Shown here in pieces: positions 38,838-53,100 of a stretch of 64,000 nt of DNA. Below the pieces are notes generated by a model that searched no databases, was not told where the DNA came from, and saw only the letters and a program-made list of their open reading frames with translations. A program made the position numbers and the translations under genes. The stretch is from NCBI RefSeq assembly GCF_023101765.2, contig NC_064238.1, forward strand, positions 2,912,001 through 2,976,000, in the 5' to 3' direction. This stretch comes from Spodoptera frugiperda. Lineage: Eukaryota; Arthropoda; Insecta; Lepidoptera; Noctuidae. Position 1 is the stretch's first letter. The number at the start of each line of letters is the position of its first letter.

Positions 38838-38979
38838 TTTAGTGCGCTAACTTAAATACTTTTGACACGCCGAAACCTGTACCGCTCTCTGATTGGTTAG
38901 TTTATTCGAGCCGGCCAATCAGAGCGCTGATCGCGCTCTCGTTTTGATTATTTTAAATGTGAAGCAAATTCGTACTAAG
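38838..38979. mobile_element. MITE family F, diverged copy
   Basis: Shares CTGATTGGTTAGTTTATTCG, AGCCGGCCAATCAGAGCGCT, CGCGCTCTCGTTTTGATTA and the end GTACTAAG with the copy at 20144. The centre is in the opposite orientation and the left arm is diverged. Confidence 0.65.
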
Positions 38980-41900
38980 AACACTGGTACAAAGATTACA
39001 AAACGAACACACGTAGTTTTAAATTGAAGTACCACCAAGGATAAAAAAAATGTTTGCTAAAAAACGTTTTGAAAATGTGATACGAAACAAATAATACAAA
39101 ATGAACCAAGTTCAAACAGACTTCATGGTCCATGCGCCTCCTTAAAGTGACTCAAAAGTATAAATCCGTTTGAAGCTCCCCAGTGGCTAACTGTCCCGCA
39201 GACGCGTCTTGTCCAATTACACGCGAATGAAGATAATAAAGGGTGGACGCCCCGCCTGTTTCTTTCACGTGCACACTAGACGATTATTACGGCCAAATGA
39301 CCAGCTTAAGACTGTGTATGGTCCAAGGTGGATAAGAATTCTTTTTTAAGTATTATAACGTAGAAATAAAAATAAATAATATATAATATAAATAATAAAA
39401 AGTATGTAGAAATAACCAGAGAATTATGTTTATAATTCTTAAATTCTATATTTACACTAACAGTTGCATTGAACAATCTGTTTCAGGAGCAATATAGTCG
39501 CCATAAAGAAATTAAAATAAAATGTAATTGATGTACTTTTAAAGAATTTCTCAAATTCTATTTCTTTCTTAAACTCCTATTGAATCTTAAATCATTGCAA
39601 AATTAATAAGTATATCACCAATTACCCTCTTTTTTTTACTTTTCGAAGGTAATTTGACTAGCAACAATTATAAAGCCTTTGATATTAAAAATGCTCGCTT
39701 CAATATCCACAGTTATAGGAAAGAAACGCGTCATCCTATGTCTTACACCACGACATAAGAAGAGATACACGAGGACCTCCCTATTGCCATCATTATGGAA
39801 ACTCATCTCTCGATATAGGGAATTGATAACTGAGTCGTTACACTCGAATGAAAGGAGATAGTTAAGACACAATTTTAAAAGCTTATCTCTATGTTACGTG
39901 CAGCAGTTATTGAAAAATAGTTGGTAGTAATAAAATTTACAATCATACTAGACTTAAATTTTTCATGAATGTGAATCGTTAAATGTTAGCTAACTTTATG
40001 ACTACTGTAATAAAGTAAACTTCTTTATAAATATATTATGTACTTTTCAATTCATAAAGTACAACAATATGTAGTATGCTGGCCTTAAAAACCTATTTAG
40101 TTCAACGCAATGAAGCTTTCAATCACAAGGCCAAGGTAGTCAATATAGAAAGATCTCACTCAAAATAATCTAAAATAAAGTGTATTTGGAAGAAGGGTTC
40201 GCCTTTTGAGCGCCTTTATTGCGAAAGTCGTCGATTAATAAATAAAACATGGATTCATAATTTATAAGGTTCCCAAAGCCGATCATCTAAGTATAAAGCT
40301 TTTTTAAGCACCAGCATCATTATACTGTTTTTACAAACATATAGATAGATACTTTCTCTTTTTGTATGTTAAGAAAAAGGTCGGAGTAAGAAACAGAATA
40401 TATTGATATGTTAGTTAAGTGATATCTTCGGTTGGACGTGACTAAGCACCAGCAAATTACTGGTTCAAATATTTATAAGCGATAACAAAATTATTTTGGA
40501 CATTGTGAGATTGTAAAGTCCTGTTCAAAAATAAAAACAGAAATAGCCAAACGTCCCTAAAGTAACCGTGCCGTTCTTCCACACGGTTTCACTTATCTAC
40601 CCAAAAGGAAAAGTAACAGAGATTAAAAGGCGGCGTGGCGAGATCAAGCGGACAAAAGTTAATAACTAAATAAAATAACGGAACTGTGGAGAAACGTCGC
40701 CAATCAGCAACCCTTGTAATGCGTGAAGTGACGCGTATAACTAGCAGTGACGGGGTGACGCGGTGACCATAGCACCCAACCCTCAGGACAGGGGCGCGCC
40801 TTCGCACGGGTCAACGGCGGACCCATGTGAAAAAATTAAAGGGGTCAACAAATAAGTTTTTTTTAATGCCATCAGTTACGGCACGGGCTTTTTTAGATTA
40901 CTTTAAAATGCTTACTCACTCCTATTATTATAGCCGGAGTGACAAAAAATACGTTTAAAAATGTTACTGAGAACGTTAGGGGAGAAAATAAAATGGGAAT
41001 ACAAAATCTTTTATTTCAAAGTCGTTCAGTTAAATCTAATAAAAGTCCGTGAAACTTCTAAGTCCTGTCTATTGAAACATCGCTTTGCCAGCATCCCCGT
41101 ATATCTTAAGCAATGTAAACACCCGATACCCAACAATATTCTTAAGAGTAAACCGACAGGTAGGAAACTCACGAATTCTGAGAGCCGAATCCAGACACCC
41201 CGAGATCGGATTTGAATGGTAAAGTAGCTTAAAATTAACATAATCCCGTATTTTGTATCTTTAAGTTCTCGCTGCATTATTTGCAGCTAAGATCTTTTGA
41301 GACATCGATCTGTGTATATAAACAGTTTTGATGAACTGCCTGGCAGGTGGCGACACGAGAGCTTCGGACCCCATATTGACAATATTGACTGAATGTGTCT
41401 CCACATTGCCAAGTCTGACTAGATCCAGTTAAGCCGCTATGTGAATGTGTTTTTGTGAAATTTATGGTAAGACCTTTTTGCCTGCTTTGTCGAGTCCTTA
41501 AGTTGGATTAGTATGAATAAAAGGTCGAAATTATATAAACTGTTTTTTATTCTGGCACCAGAATATGTAGCAAAATATTCACCATTATTTTAGTGTAATG
41601 TCTTGTTTACCTCAAAATAATAATAATCATCTACATTTCCCCATACCTTCTCAATCAAGTGTAGATTGCAATAACAATGAGCACGGGCACACATTCGAAA
41701 AACTCCCATCTCTGAGACACACATGACTTGTAAATGAAAGTAGTTAAGTGCAAACTATCCATCTCGTCCCGTCGCTCCCTCCGGCTGTATGCAAATATAC
41801 GTAGCGACTGACGATTGTGACGAACAAGTATAACTTTGATCATTACACACTGTTTTGCTTTGTCTACGTACTAGATTGCGCTGCGAAAATCTAAATTATG

Positions 41901-44900
41901 CATATTCTGTGATTTTGGGCCGCAAGGATTGTTAGAATAATTTGTGGTTTGGGAATTGGTATGGTGAGAAGATTATTGTTGGTTGCTCCGGGCTGTAGTT
42001 TCGTGGGAAGCTGTTGTATCTAATTTACCTATTACCTGATAATAGTGTTGTTCAAAATCAAATTATCTCAGTTAACAAGAGACGTATCTACTTTAACATG
42101 CGAAAAATCACTTCATGATTCTCCATGATTTTACTGAAATAAGCATGAGTAGATATTATAATTTAATTCATATCATTAGGTGTTTTTCACCATCAATCTC
42201 AACTCACGTGTAAATGACCAAACAATAAAACAGACAAAACAATAGACACAACATGTTTGACAATCAGTGTTTATGCATTCAAGTAGCGATGGCGAATGGT
42301 TGACGGTGAACGCGAACAAATTAATAACGATTTAATTTGTCAATGCCGATCGCACGAATAAATGTTTAAGTTTTGTGGCGATTTAAACGAGAGATGTATT
42401 TTATTAAAACTGCACCGATTACGGTTGCGGATTGAAAGCGGGAATAAAAGCATTTTTGGTGTACTTTATGCAATGCTTTTTAGAGTTTATGGTATAAAAT
42501 TTTGTTAAAATACTCCTGCAAAGAGAATATTTATCGAAATGATTTACTGCATCTCTATTTAATCATCAAATTAATTTTGATCATCTCTACCAAGTTGTCT
42601 CAATAAAACATAAAAACTATAAACGAAAGTTTAAAGTTTTCTTAATACTTTTGGAATTTATTGACAAACATTTTTGTCTGATCGTCTTTAAAAAGCTTAT
42701 CAAAAACATCTTAAGTTTCAAGTTTATCTTAAAAATAGACTCTACATTAAACTGCGCTCAACAAATAATGCTTAAGGACTGGCCTAGAGCATTTTATTAT
42801 CCTTTAAGCTCTCGCCTTAATATTCGTAAAATTTCGTCATTATCGTCTAGGTAAGTTTCGAAGTGACGTCACGCTAATTCACCTTTCCCGTATCGCAATG
42901 TCGTGACGAGTAATTTATTGCCGAGCGAAAGTAGCTTGTAATCTTTAACGTGGATTTGATACTTCGCTTTCTTATTTTAGTCACGTCATTTTTTTCCTAG
43001 TCTTTGTTCATTTTCATAGATAACTTTTTTTGGTAAAGTAAATAAGGTCTATAGTATAATTCCTATAGAGATTTTGTCCCGATTAGTATTACTTTTTAGG
43101 GAATAGTGAGTAAAGTTCCCTATGAAAAAGAGGATCCTCTGACCAGGCAAGGTGTCCGGCGGGCGGTGCCCAACTGTTGTTCGTTGGGATTTTCTATCCA
43201 TATTTATTCGCATATAAATTGTGGGATGTAAAATTTACGACGTCATCCGTTCATTTGTTCGTCGATCGTCTATTTATGTGCGATTTCTGTCATCCGTCAC
43301 ATGTCATGTGTCACAATTACTTTTTCACAAAATCAAAATGACAAAAAAAAATCATATTATCAATCACCTTATGATGAAAATGACTTGAAAAAGAAGAAGC
43401 ATTCAATTCAATTTATAATTGACTAAAATAATATGGTGATACCATGGCCATAGAACACTTCAGTACAAACAGAGGCTTCATGCCATAATCCTGAGACAAA
43501 TATTTTCGCATATAAATCAAAATGTAAATAAGAAATATTGAAGGAAGCTGACGGTGCCATCGGTTCGTTGGTCCACCATTTGTTTGGAAACTCCATCCCA
43601 CTCGGACCCGACTCCGCACAATTCAATTTGTTACGTTTGATTGAATATAACATTCAGTTTAAACTGGCGAATACTGTCAATATGCGTTATTATTTGTGAA
43701 GGTAAATGTTTAAGCAATTTATCTGTTTCAAAGCAAAAGTATCATTTTGTAAAACTATTTGATCACAAAAATCACTTTCACTCGTGTTTTGCTATCTTTT
43801 TAAGTGTGTCACTTTGTTAAACGTATACCTTGTACCTACGTTAATATATTACAAAGGACACATTCGAAAACCAAACAAGGGAGGTGTGCCTTGTAGGCTA
43901 CAAAAAATCCAAAAAACACTTATTAATCCCATTTCCCTTCCTCGCAATCAGCTTAATATTTATGTTTCCTTCCCACATTTGCATAGTCATAATGAAATTC
44001 AAAGTTTTTCGCACGTGTTAATTGTAACGTACGCCGTCGCGGCGCGCCCACAAATTGTATTATCAGACCTCAAAGCTCAGACGTCTGTTTGCGCTGCCTT
44101 CGTTTGACGTTGCACTAACTCGTGTGTTGCACCACCGTGTTCCGCAACTGACTTCAAAACTCTAAATTCTTCTTCAGATTATCCATTTAATTCTTTATCT
44201 TGTCTAGTTTCAGTATCATCATCTCCCTTATCTTCAATCCTCACTTGATTAGCGCCATTTTTCTATTAATAAAACATTTTGGAATACATTTAGGGACCCT
44301 CATAATAGAAATCACTGATAAAATTAATCTGTCCCCATCCCATGTTGTGCTTTGATTCCATTTTAGATACTATGATAATCCGATATAAGTTTAATGAACA
44401 TGTCAATCACCTATTGAAAACAATATTACATATTGAACGTGAACTATTGTGAATTGTTATGAGAAAATATCTATTAACGGCTTAGTTGACTATAATAATA
44501 TTATAGTAACATCTCATATAGATTACGATAAAAGCAATAAATCCGATCTAAAGCTTAGGTAATAAGCAAACTGTATCAGTAGGTACAGTTCCAAAAACTA
44601 AAACTAAATCTAAAACACAAGCACGCAGTTTTCATTCAATTTTTGTGACACGCTTAATCAAAACAGAATTGCAACAAAGCAGGAATGCTCGTTACACGCA
44701 CTGCCTCGCTTTGTGCATGAAAAAGAAAGAATGAAAGTAACCGGCCCTACATCCACATGAATGCGCTTCGACAATAGCCAATTTGACACTTTAAGTGACA
44801 ATGAAAAACTTAAAAAAGTAACAATTAGGGTTGTTCCCACTGTCCCATTGTACGGTACGGAAGCAAGCATTTAAAATTCCATTAGGCACTTTGAATCGAA

Positions 44901-46087
44901 CTGGTAATAATTGGTGTAACCCTATTGACTTTTCATATTGGTAGCGTTCACGTAACTTGGGCTGTGTGTGCAGACGTTTTAACCTTAATGGCCTAATTGA
45001 AGGCTGTTACGGCTATTTTTATTCTCGACCGTGGAATCGGTTTATTTAATTACAATAACTTTTTAGTGTTTTCTTCTGAAGTGTGGTTGATTACATTTTG
45101 ACTTGTATTTGCATTTCTTATGTTTTATCATCATCAGATTAATTTCGACTCAACTACGCTTATAGATATTTTTTATAATGTGGAAAGGATTGTGTTCCAT
45201 TGCCTAATCAGTAAGAAAAACTAATGTTTCTAATTATGAAGCAAAAGATGAACATTATTTTTTACATGGCCAATTAATTTTTCAGTTTTAACACGACTGG
45301 CTGAACACACGGCCGCAGAACAAAATGTGATGTCGCGTGTCAAATTAGTGACGGTTGTGATCGGCCATTTTGCTTTTTTAAATTTCGAACGCCGCATGAT
45401 TGGCGACTGTTATTGAATGCGCGCTTTCGTTTGGAAACGGATGCGTTCAGTGAGTGAGAAAAATTTACATGGAACTTTTGTCACATGCATTATTATGTTT
45501 GAAGATACTTTTGTAGAAATAGAAAGAGATGGATGATAAACTACGTCTATTTGGTTAGTTTTTATTATTATTTAAAAATTCACAAAAATCTTTCTTTATC
45601 TTTAATTTTATGTTATGTTCATGCATACGGAATAGGTGTAAGGCCATCAATAAATGTTACTGTTAATTCAAAGAACTCACACTCTGTGGTTTAAACAACT
45701 ACATTAACAAGAGTACTCTCTATTTAAATGTAAAATATTCCTTCATGTATGGTAAATGCGTAACTTTTTAAAAGTTTGTCGTTCAACGTTGCGTGTTTAT
45801 TTGTTAAAAAACAAGCTCACTCACTCACTCTTCTGAACGCAGCGTGGTGCATGGGAAACTTTGCCTTTCTTGGCAATATGTATTACCTATACGTCAAAGA
45901 TTTTAAAATTAATGTAGAAAAGAAATTAAATATTTTGTGACTAGTTTGAAAATACTAGCAAATGTATTAGTATCATAATCAACAGTTCGTGATCATCTAC
46001 TGCTGAACTTTCAATGGATGTCAGTCAATTAATTAGTTTGTAATACAATTATCGTGCAATTTTAAAAGTAAAATGTATTTTAAAAAA

Positions 46088-46200
46088 CAGTTTACTCACG
46101 TAAATATATTGAGAAAAGATCTACTTGTTTCAAATCCCGGTCACACTTTTCATCGTGAGCAGCGTACGCGACGCGGCGACATCGCTGCCTTCAATAGTAG
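46088..46200 (+). mobile_element. Degraded hairpin MITE (family E or K)
   Basis: GTTTACTCACGTAAATATAT, CTACTTGTTTCAAATCCCGG and CGTGAGCAGCGTACGCGACG keep the spacing of family E with many changes. Confidence 0.45.
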
Positions 46201-48550
46201 TTAGGCCATAACTTGCATGTCTCAAGATAGTAATTATAGAAAAGTCATGCGTAATATATTAGTTCCTTTAAATAACAACAATTTGAAACTAGCTACAAAA
46301 AATCTAACACCAAGTTCAAAAAAAGAACCCTTCCTTCCCAGATGCAATCAACACACAGGCACAAAATAGGCACATACCTGAAAAAAATTCAACTATGGCC
46401 ACTTTTTAAAATGGCGAGTTTTGTACGGAGCACCAGCGGCGTGGTTCGATGTAATTTAATTTCATGAGTGGCCTACCAAGCCTCGTACGCTGAATCGTAA
46501 TAAGCAAACTTCGGAACAAGTTTGATAAGCTTTCGGGGCAATTACCAAGATTAAATAGCTGCCGGTAAGGGCTTTCTTAATGTAAACCTTGTACGTTTAA
46601 TGTTATAAGTAAGTAGTGCTTTTAGAGTTTTTCAAGTCGTTGAGGTTTTTTATTCATTGCTTTATTCTCGTGTGTTGGGTTTTATGAGATTTCTTTTTTT
46701 AATTTAATTAAGTTTACAACTCAAATGCTGATTTGAGAAAATCAAGGCTTATTTTCGATATTTCAATGCTTAGATTTTTATGTATGTACGTAGGTATGAT
46801 AGTTAATCAAAATAGCAGACGACCCATTCCAGTACCTTACTTAAAAGTTTAAGAAGAAATCTTCTCCAACATTTTTTGTAGTATAAAAAGATCAACACAG
46901 CGGACTAGCCTGTCTATTCGAATAAAAACCAAGAATTTTCGAGCTCGAATTACCTTAAACATACAAACAAAAGCAAGTACACAAGCACTGATAGTCAAAA
47001 TGTCCCCTAGGTAGCCAATTAGTGTGCTTCCCGTCCTTCCTAACGAGCTGTCAAACTTTTTGCACGCGCACCCTTTGTTTGTCGCAAACTGGCCAATAAT
47101 GGCAATACATGCGCATTCTATTTTAAACATAAAAATATCAGTTGTGACTATTAAATGGAGTTTTTTTTGTGAGTGTGACAATTTTTGATGATGATAGTGA
47201 CAATATTTTTTATTGTTACAAAAAAAGCGTTTGTTTGTGAAAGCGTTAGACTTGATAGAACTCATTTCAATAACCTTTTTTACATTTAAATATGTATATT
47301 TTAATTTAAAATTAAATGAATGCTACTATAAACAAAATTAAATGCAGAAATTAAGTCATTACACCGATAACATGATTATACGAAATGGGGGATTATTATT
47401 CACATCAGAGCGAACGATTTGTCGTGTTTTTCGCTGAGCGCAATGGGCACGTAGGTGGCAGCCAATTATCAGCCAGTCCCACTTGCCACGTAACCGTTTG
47501 CATTACAATTAGTCCACATTATGTGTAAATGCACATTTCATATCGCACGGGCACTGAATGCGTAATGTTCCGAACGCAGTTACTCGATAGTGTGGAAGCT
47601 GCTTTAGAATCTATAGCTTAGTCCTCCATGGCTATTTAATCTATGGTCATTTCGATTTTCAATGAGCTTAATGGTGTCTGATTGCAGTTGTTGTCAGATA
47701 GGTTAGCTGTTGGATAGTAGTTCGTGCTGTGTTTGATAGTGACGTGTCTTTGACTGTGATATTGATATAGCTTGTTGGTAAACCTTTCTTGAATCTAATT
47801 GTTTTTAACAGTTTAAAAAAGAGGTAGTACTTTGAACTGTATGAATGTTTCTGCGCGATTATCTCGAGTTTGTCCGCACTTATTTTGATGCGGTTTTTAG
47901 TATAGTATTTTTGCGATTTAGGAGAAGGTTTTAGGGATATTACCTGATTATAAAAAGGGAAGCAGTAACGAAACTTGAAGGCATGTATTTTCTACATATT
48001 ATATTGTAAAATGTATTTGAATTAAAGTTGCTAAATAAATACCAAAGGGCAACATCGACATACAGTTACATGAAACATGTAAACATATCCATAAATACTC
48101 AGAAACATATACAAAAAGGATCTTATTAAATTACACATCTTATCTGGAGTATTATTTCAAAAGTAACGGAGATAAAAATATATGAAGAAGACGCACTTAT
48201 CGGGCGGAAGGTCACGGATTTCATTAACAGTATCAATGGGACCTCTTGGGGCTGAACCCTCGCTTTATACTCGGTATCTGAAGCCAGTATACGCTGGCCT
48301 TCTGAGGATTTATCATGCGAAAATACTAAATAAGATTCTTTATATGTATCTATTGCATTAGTATCGTGTTGAGGTTAATAGATTTGTATTTATAACTCGT
48401 TTAGTGTTTGTGTTGCGCTTATGAATGCGTTGTTATCAAAATTATACTTTTCAAGTTTTACAAGGTATTTGACTGTTACATCGATAAATATTGATTGGTC
48501 TTGAATCGCATTTGTCTGGTTATTGATGTAGAAAAAGACTTGACGCAAAG
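46201..48550. other. Non-coding
   Basis: No gene seen. The 138-codon minus-strand frame at 46849-47265 has scattered cysteines and a hydrophobic stretch, but no recognisable domain and no supporting splice or promoter signal. Confidence 0.45.
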
Positions 48551-48701
48551 AACTGTTTGACGAGGAACACGACTATTTTCAAGCCATGCTATAGGTTCAT
48601 ATTCCTGAGCAGCATTCCGCGATACACGACGCGGCGATTGTCGCGCTGTTACTCTATAACATAATTATTAATTTAGTATGTCTCACGAAAGTTATAACAA
48701 A
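48551..48701 (+). mobile_element. Hairpin MITE family E copy
   Basis: CTGTTTGACGAGGAACACGA start, ATGCTATAGGTTCATATTCC, ACACGACGCGGCGATTGTCG, and the outer end ATTTAGTATGTCTCACGAAA. The left outer arm is lost. Confidence 0.7.
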
Positions 48702-49951
48702 AATATATTATAATTGTAATATGTCTGTTGATTATTAACAAAATGCTCTTTTAAACATCATTAATAAAATTTTATACAGCTAACACACAGCTCATGTCAC
48801 TCTAATTACAAACTAACGTGTAACATTGACACACCATTTACAATCACAACAAAAATCTAATAAAAATAAATCAAATTATAAAGGCAAACAAAAAAGCTCA
48901 AATTACGTTCGATTTCTAAATAAACCGGGTCCAATTACACTGGCCGGTCCGTTCGACCGTCACCATTGTCAACTGTCCAAGGGTTTATCAATACGTAAAT
49001 AAATTGACCCTTCCTCTACTCCTGTGTTGTTGACGGACTTTTGCTCTTTTTCGCCCTTCATTTTACCCCGTTTAAACAAAATTGGATTTAGTATACTCAT
49101 TTTGTGATAACTTAATCGGACGGAGTATTTGATTCAGAATAGTTAGGCCATTCGGACATCATTTTTCGGTTCGATAAACAATGCGGTTGGATTGCAGAAT
49201 GGGTCCCGAAGGTCCCATTCTTTTTAAATCTGCCTTGTTAAAGTTATTTCCTAATGTAAATCAAGTGCGGTTACAATGGAATGGTTTAAATAGATACCCA
49301 ATAAAGTTCTTTTTAATCCCTATCCCTTTCGAACCTTACAGTACCTGTGTATGTAACATTGAGATACAAAGTTGGTAGGTACTTATACATTAGTTCCTTG
49401 ACTTTTACTTTGTAATCACCCTATGAAACAAAAACCGAAGTAGCATCATTATAAATCAGATACTTGTTACCTAGCAAAATAGAAATTGGACACATAGCGA
49501 AATCAGCTTATCCCTTATTGCATATAATTGGCACGCGGCCCCGACACCCGGGGGTGCGATGTGACCAATCAGCACACAGCGACACGTGTCATTTCGCACC
49601 CTTTTCCACATTTTCCTTTGATTTGTGAGTTGCAGACGAGCGTTTTATTTTAATTTGCTTATTAAGATATTTACTAATATACATTAAACAATATTATAAT
49701 ATGTAATTTTATAATTATGAAACAGTAATTCATTTTGCTTTAACACAAAAAAAATATATACAAGCAACTGGAAACTCCGCTCAGTAAAAAGCCACCCCTC
49801 GTCAAATAGTTTCGTGCATAGGCCGAAAAACATAACAATAAAACATAATTATCATCTTTATAATATTACTTAAAAACATTAAACAAAAACCTAAATTACC
49901 AATAAAATATTGCCAACCGTCCACCAACAAGATCTAATACATTAACTTCCA

Positions 49952-50184
49952 TAATTAATTATTATATTATCAGCTTTCATAATGCTTGAGGAACTCGACT
50001 TAAAGAGGCGCATATTCATCAGTAGCAGCGTGACAATCGCCGCGTCGTGTGTCGCGGAATGCTGCTCATGAATATGAGCCTCTAGCATGGCTTGAAACTA
50101 GTGGAGTTCCTCGTCAAACAGTTACGTGAGTAAGCCGATAACATAATAATTAATTTAGTATGTCTCACGAAACTTACAATAAAA
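49952..50184. mobile_element. Hairpin MITE family E, both arms present
   Basis: The left arm (TTAATTATTATATTATCAGC ... GAGGAACTCGACT) and right arm (CTAGTGGAGTTCCTCGTC ... CCGATAACATAATAATTAAT) pair. The centre CGCCGCGTCGTGTGTCGCGG is shared with the other copies. The left arm has an internal deletion. Confidence 0.75.
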
Positions 50185-53100
50185 TTGAACTTCCATAATG
50201 TAGCGTTTATTCGAACCACCGAGCCGCCCGTCTGCGCGCCCCAATAAATCCCGTGGGACGCGACACCGACACATTGCATGTGACGGATTAACATTATCAT
50301 TTGACACTGCATTTATTTAACTGTAGCTGTAACACCTACGTTGTTGTTGTTTATATCTAGCTATATCTACAAAGGATTATCGTATGGGAAACTCTCTCTC
50401 TCTCTTACTCTTTGTTATTAGGGGTTCCTCTATGAGATAGAACGCGTTTAATTGTGTGATTAATATGGTTTGTTGAGTTGTAATATAGTTTTCTGTCTAC
50501 TCCAGAAATTAGGTGGTCACTTATTTATTTTAATTTTGTTTAAACGTTGCCCTACGCTAGGATTTTCTCCTGTGCTGTGGATGCGTTTACAAACATACAG
50601 ATTTCGCATATACATGATATCCAGTCGAACAGTAATAACAGTTGCTTCTGTGAACACTGAGGGTGGCTCCCGGGAATCGATCCGCTACAGCCGATTATCG
50701 CAGCCACCGTACCTAACCGTGCAGTTATTAATAATGTCTTATATATCTATTCTATTCTATTCTATGTTGGGGTATTGGGTTCACTTAATCAGAACAAGTT
50801 ATGATTGGTCAAATGATATGAAAACTCATGTTTCAGATTACATGCCAATTTATAATAATCTCAACAAGTTAGAAATCTAGATGTAACCATTTGCCACTTA
50901 CACGATGCGCGATGGTGCATGTATGATACAAGCGAGCAACACTAATTGCGTTCGCAGTACAAAGCAACGAGCCTTTGCTTTGAGTGCATACGCAGCAATA
51001 TGTACCAAATATTCATGTTGTATGTTCTACAATGGTATGCAATAATCGATATACTTACCACTACTAACAAATTAAACAACAAACCCTTATGTACGAAAAT
51101 ATCCCAGCACCAATTCGTTTAAAACAATATAAATGAACAACTAGGAACAAGGGACGGACAAAATTAACGAAAACCATAAAATGCACAACTCAATTCAGAG
51201 TTGTCAACTAAAATATAGTATTAAATGCGGCACGGACGCACGGACCGACGGACGCTGCCTATTCGAGAAACCTTAAAATTACTCATAGAGTTGTTACGGA
51301 TTTCGGGGAAATTATTACGGCTTACGGCAACTTTGGGTAAGGATATTTCATGTTACATTATATCGTAGAGAGGTCTTATATGTAGTTTACAGAATTAGTA
51401 AAACTTTGGCCAAAGTACATGCATATTTTGAGGACATGTTGCGGTAAAATATAAAATATAATCACGCTTCTTAACCCGAAAAATTATTCGAGACACAAAA
51501 TGTTCAAATAAGTTATAAAAATTGTGAGGTGTTCAATAGAATAATGCGATAATTCAACTTGAACGAGTTCTCTGTTTGAACCTGGGGCAACTTTACAATC
51601 TGTTGCTTTGCAAACTCATTTTTATCTAATAAGAAAATAGTACGTTTATCCTGTAATTTTTATCTACGTAAAAAAATATACAATGTCTCAATTTTCTTGT
51701 CCTTTCAATGGTCAGACATCCCCTAAATAGACATAAATCATATCGGACGAGAGTATTGCATGCTGTAAGGATCGCAAGGTTAGGGCTCACGTACTCGTCC
51801 GGCTACGAACGATTTCACGCGCCGCTGCGCATGAGTTGAGGAACACAAATCATTCACACAGTGGTGGACTTTGCTCACGTTTACGTATTTGTGAGTTAAT
51901 ATTGAAGTAGCTTAGCCTTTTCATTTTAAATTACAAATACAAATGACTATTTTTTATTGAAGAATGCTTGGCGTTTAATTTCATAATACGTATTTACTTT
52001 TACTAGTGGTCGCCTAGTGGCCGAAATTCGACCATATATGATTTAATTTACAATACCACTTAACGTACGTTGAAGGATAATTTTTATTTAACTCAAACTC
52101 TTTTATAAAACTCTTTTCATATGAGACGTGAGAATATCATCGCAATGTCTATCGATTTTGACGTTTTGTCAAATACGATCAGATACTATGCATGTGTGTG
52201 TAATGTTTTATTTATTGATTTAATGTACTTTATAAGCATTATTTTTGAAAAATATTAGCGCTATGCACTTCTCCTATACATAAGCTATAAGTGTACCAAA
52301 TTTTATGCTCCTACGTCCGCGCAATTTTCGTAAAAAGAATTACAAAGTTTTTGCTTCACGTATTAATATATTTTACTTTTATTTTCTGGGTAAAAATCAT
52401 ATCATTAAAATCAATCATCCGAGACAATTAAAATACTATATTTTAATGTTTCTCGAAATAAAAAATATTTAAGCTCAACATTGCGTGCCAGACGGTCATA
52501 CAGACATATAGACAACTCACTCTCTCATCGAAACTCTAGCGCAGAACTTAATTTAATTGTCTAAATCAGGGTACCCAAGTCAGAGAATCAGCGAAGAGTG
52601 AAAACGAAGACACCCGGTGGGTCGGTTCTCATCGCATCACGTTGGAGCCACCCGCCCGGGTAATTGAGGCTCGGCAGAGCGGATAAAAATTAACGAGCAT
52701 TATCATATTCAAACCGAAAGGCTTAATTTAATAGAATGTATAGAAGTTTTGGGGCTGTTTATTTTGGTGATTAAAATGCGTGTGCCGAATTTTCAGTGTG
52801 AGGTGTTCCGTAACTTTTCGGGGTCTGTCCAACGGTGAAATTACGGAGCCTTCCCCAAAGTTAGGTTTGGGTTCCCAGGTACATGTATGTGGCTGGTTCT
52901 CTAAATTAGTCGTTAAAGTTAAATAGAATAGGTCACTATTTTAATTACTTGTTTCATGGATATTTTCCTATTGTTACTAGGTGAGAAATAATTAGTTCTG
53001 ACTAATTAGTTTTACCAAAATTAAATATTAAAAGACACAATATATGTCTATGACCTAATCTAAACTTTAGTACGGATCCATTAGTAGAGATGGCTTCCAA

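Larger units (their letters stand above)
35191..46087. other. Non-coding, with scattered MITE and SINE fragments
   Basis: No gene seen. A GC-richer block at 40589-40830 and an open stretch on both strands at 40961-41277 have no recognisable domain and may be decayed transposon sequence. Confidence 0.5.

Noticed and set aside
46849..47265. 138-codon minus-strand reading frame
   Set aside because: Irregular composition, no family motif, and chance frames of this length are expected in 64 kb.
50470..50880. 136-codon plus-strand reading frame
   Set aside because: No domain, no promoter or splice support, and the middle looks like an inverted SINE head followed by a TATTC microsatellite.
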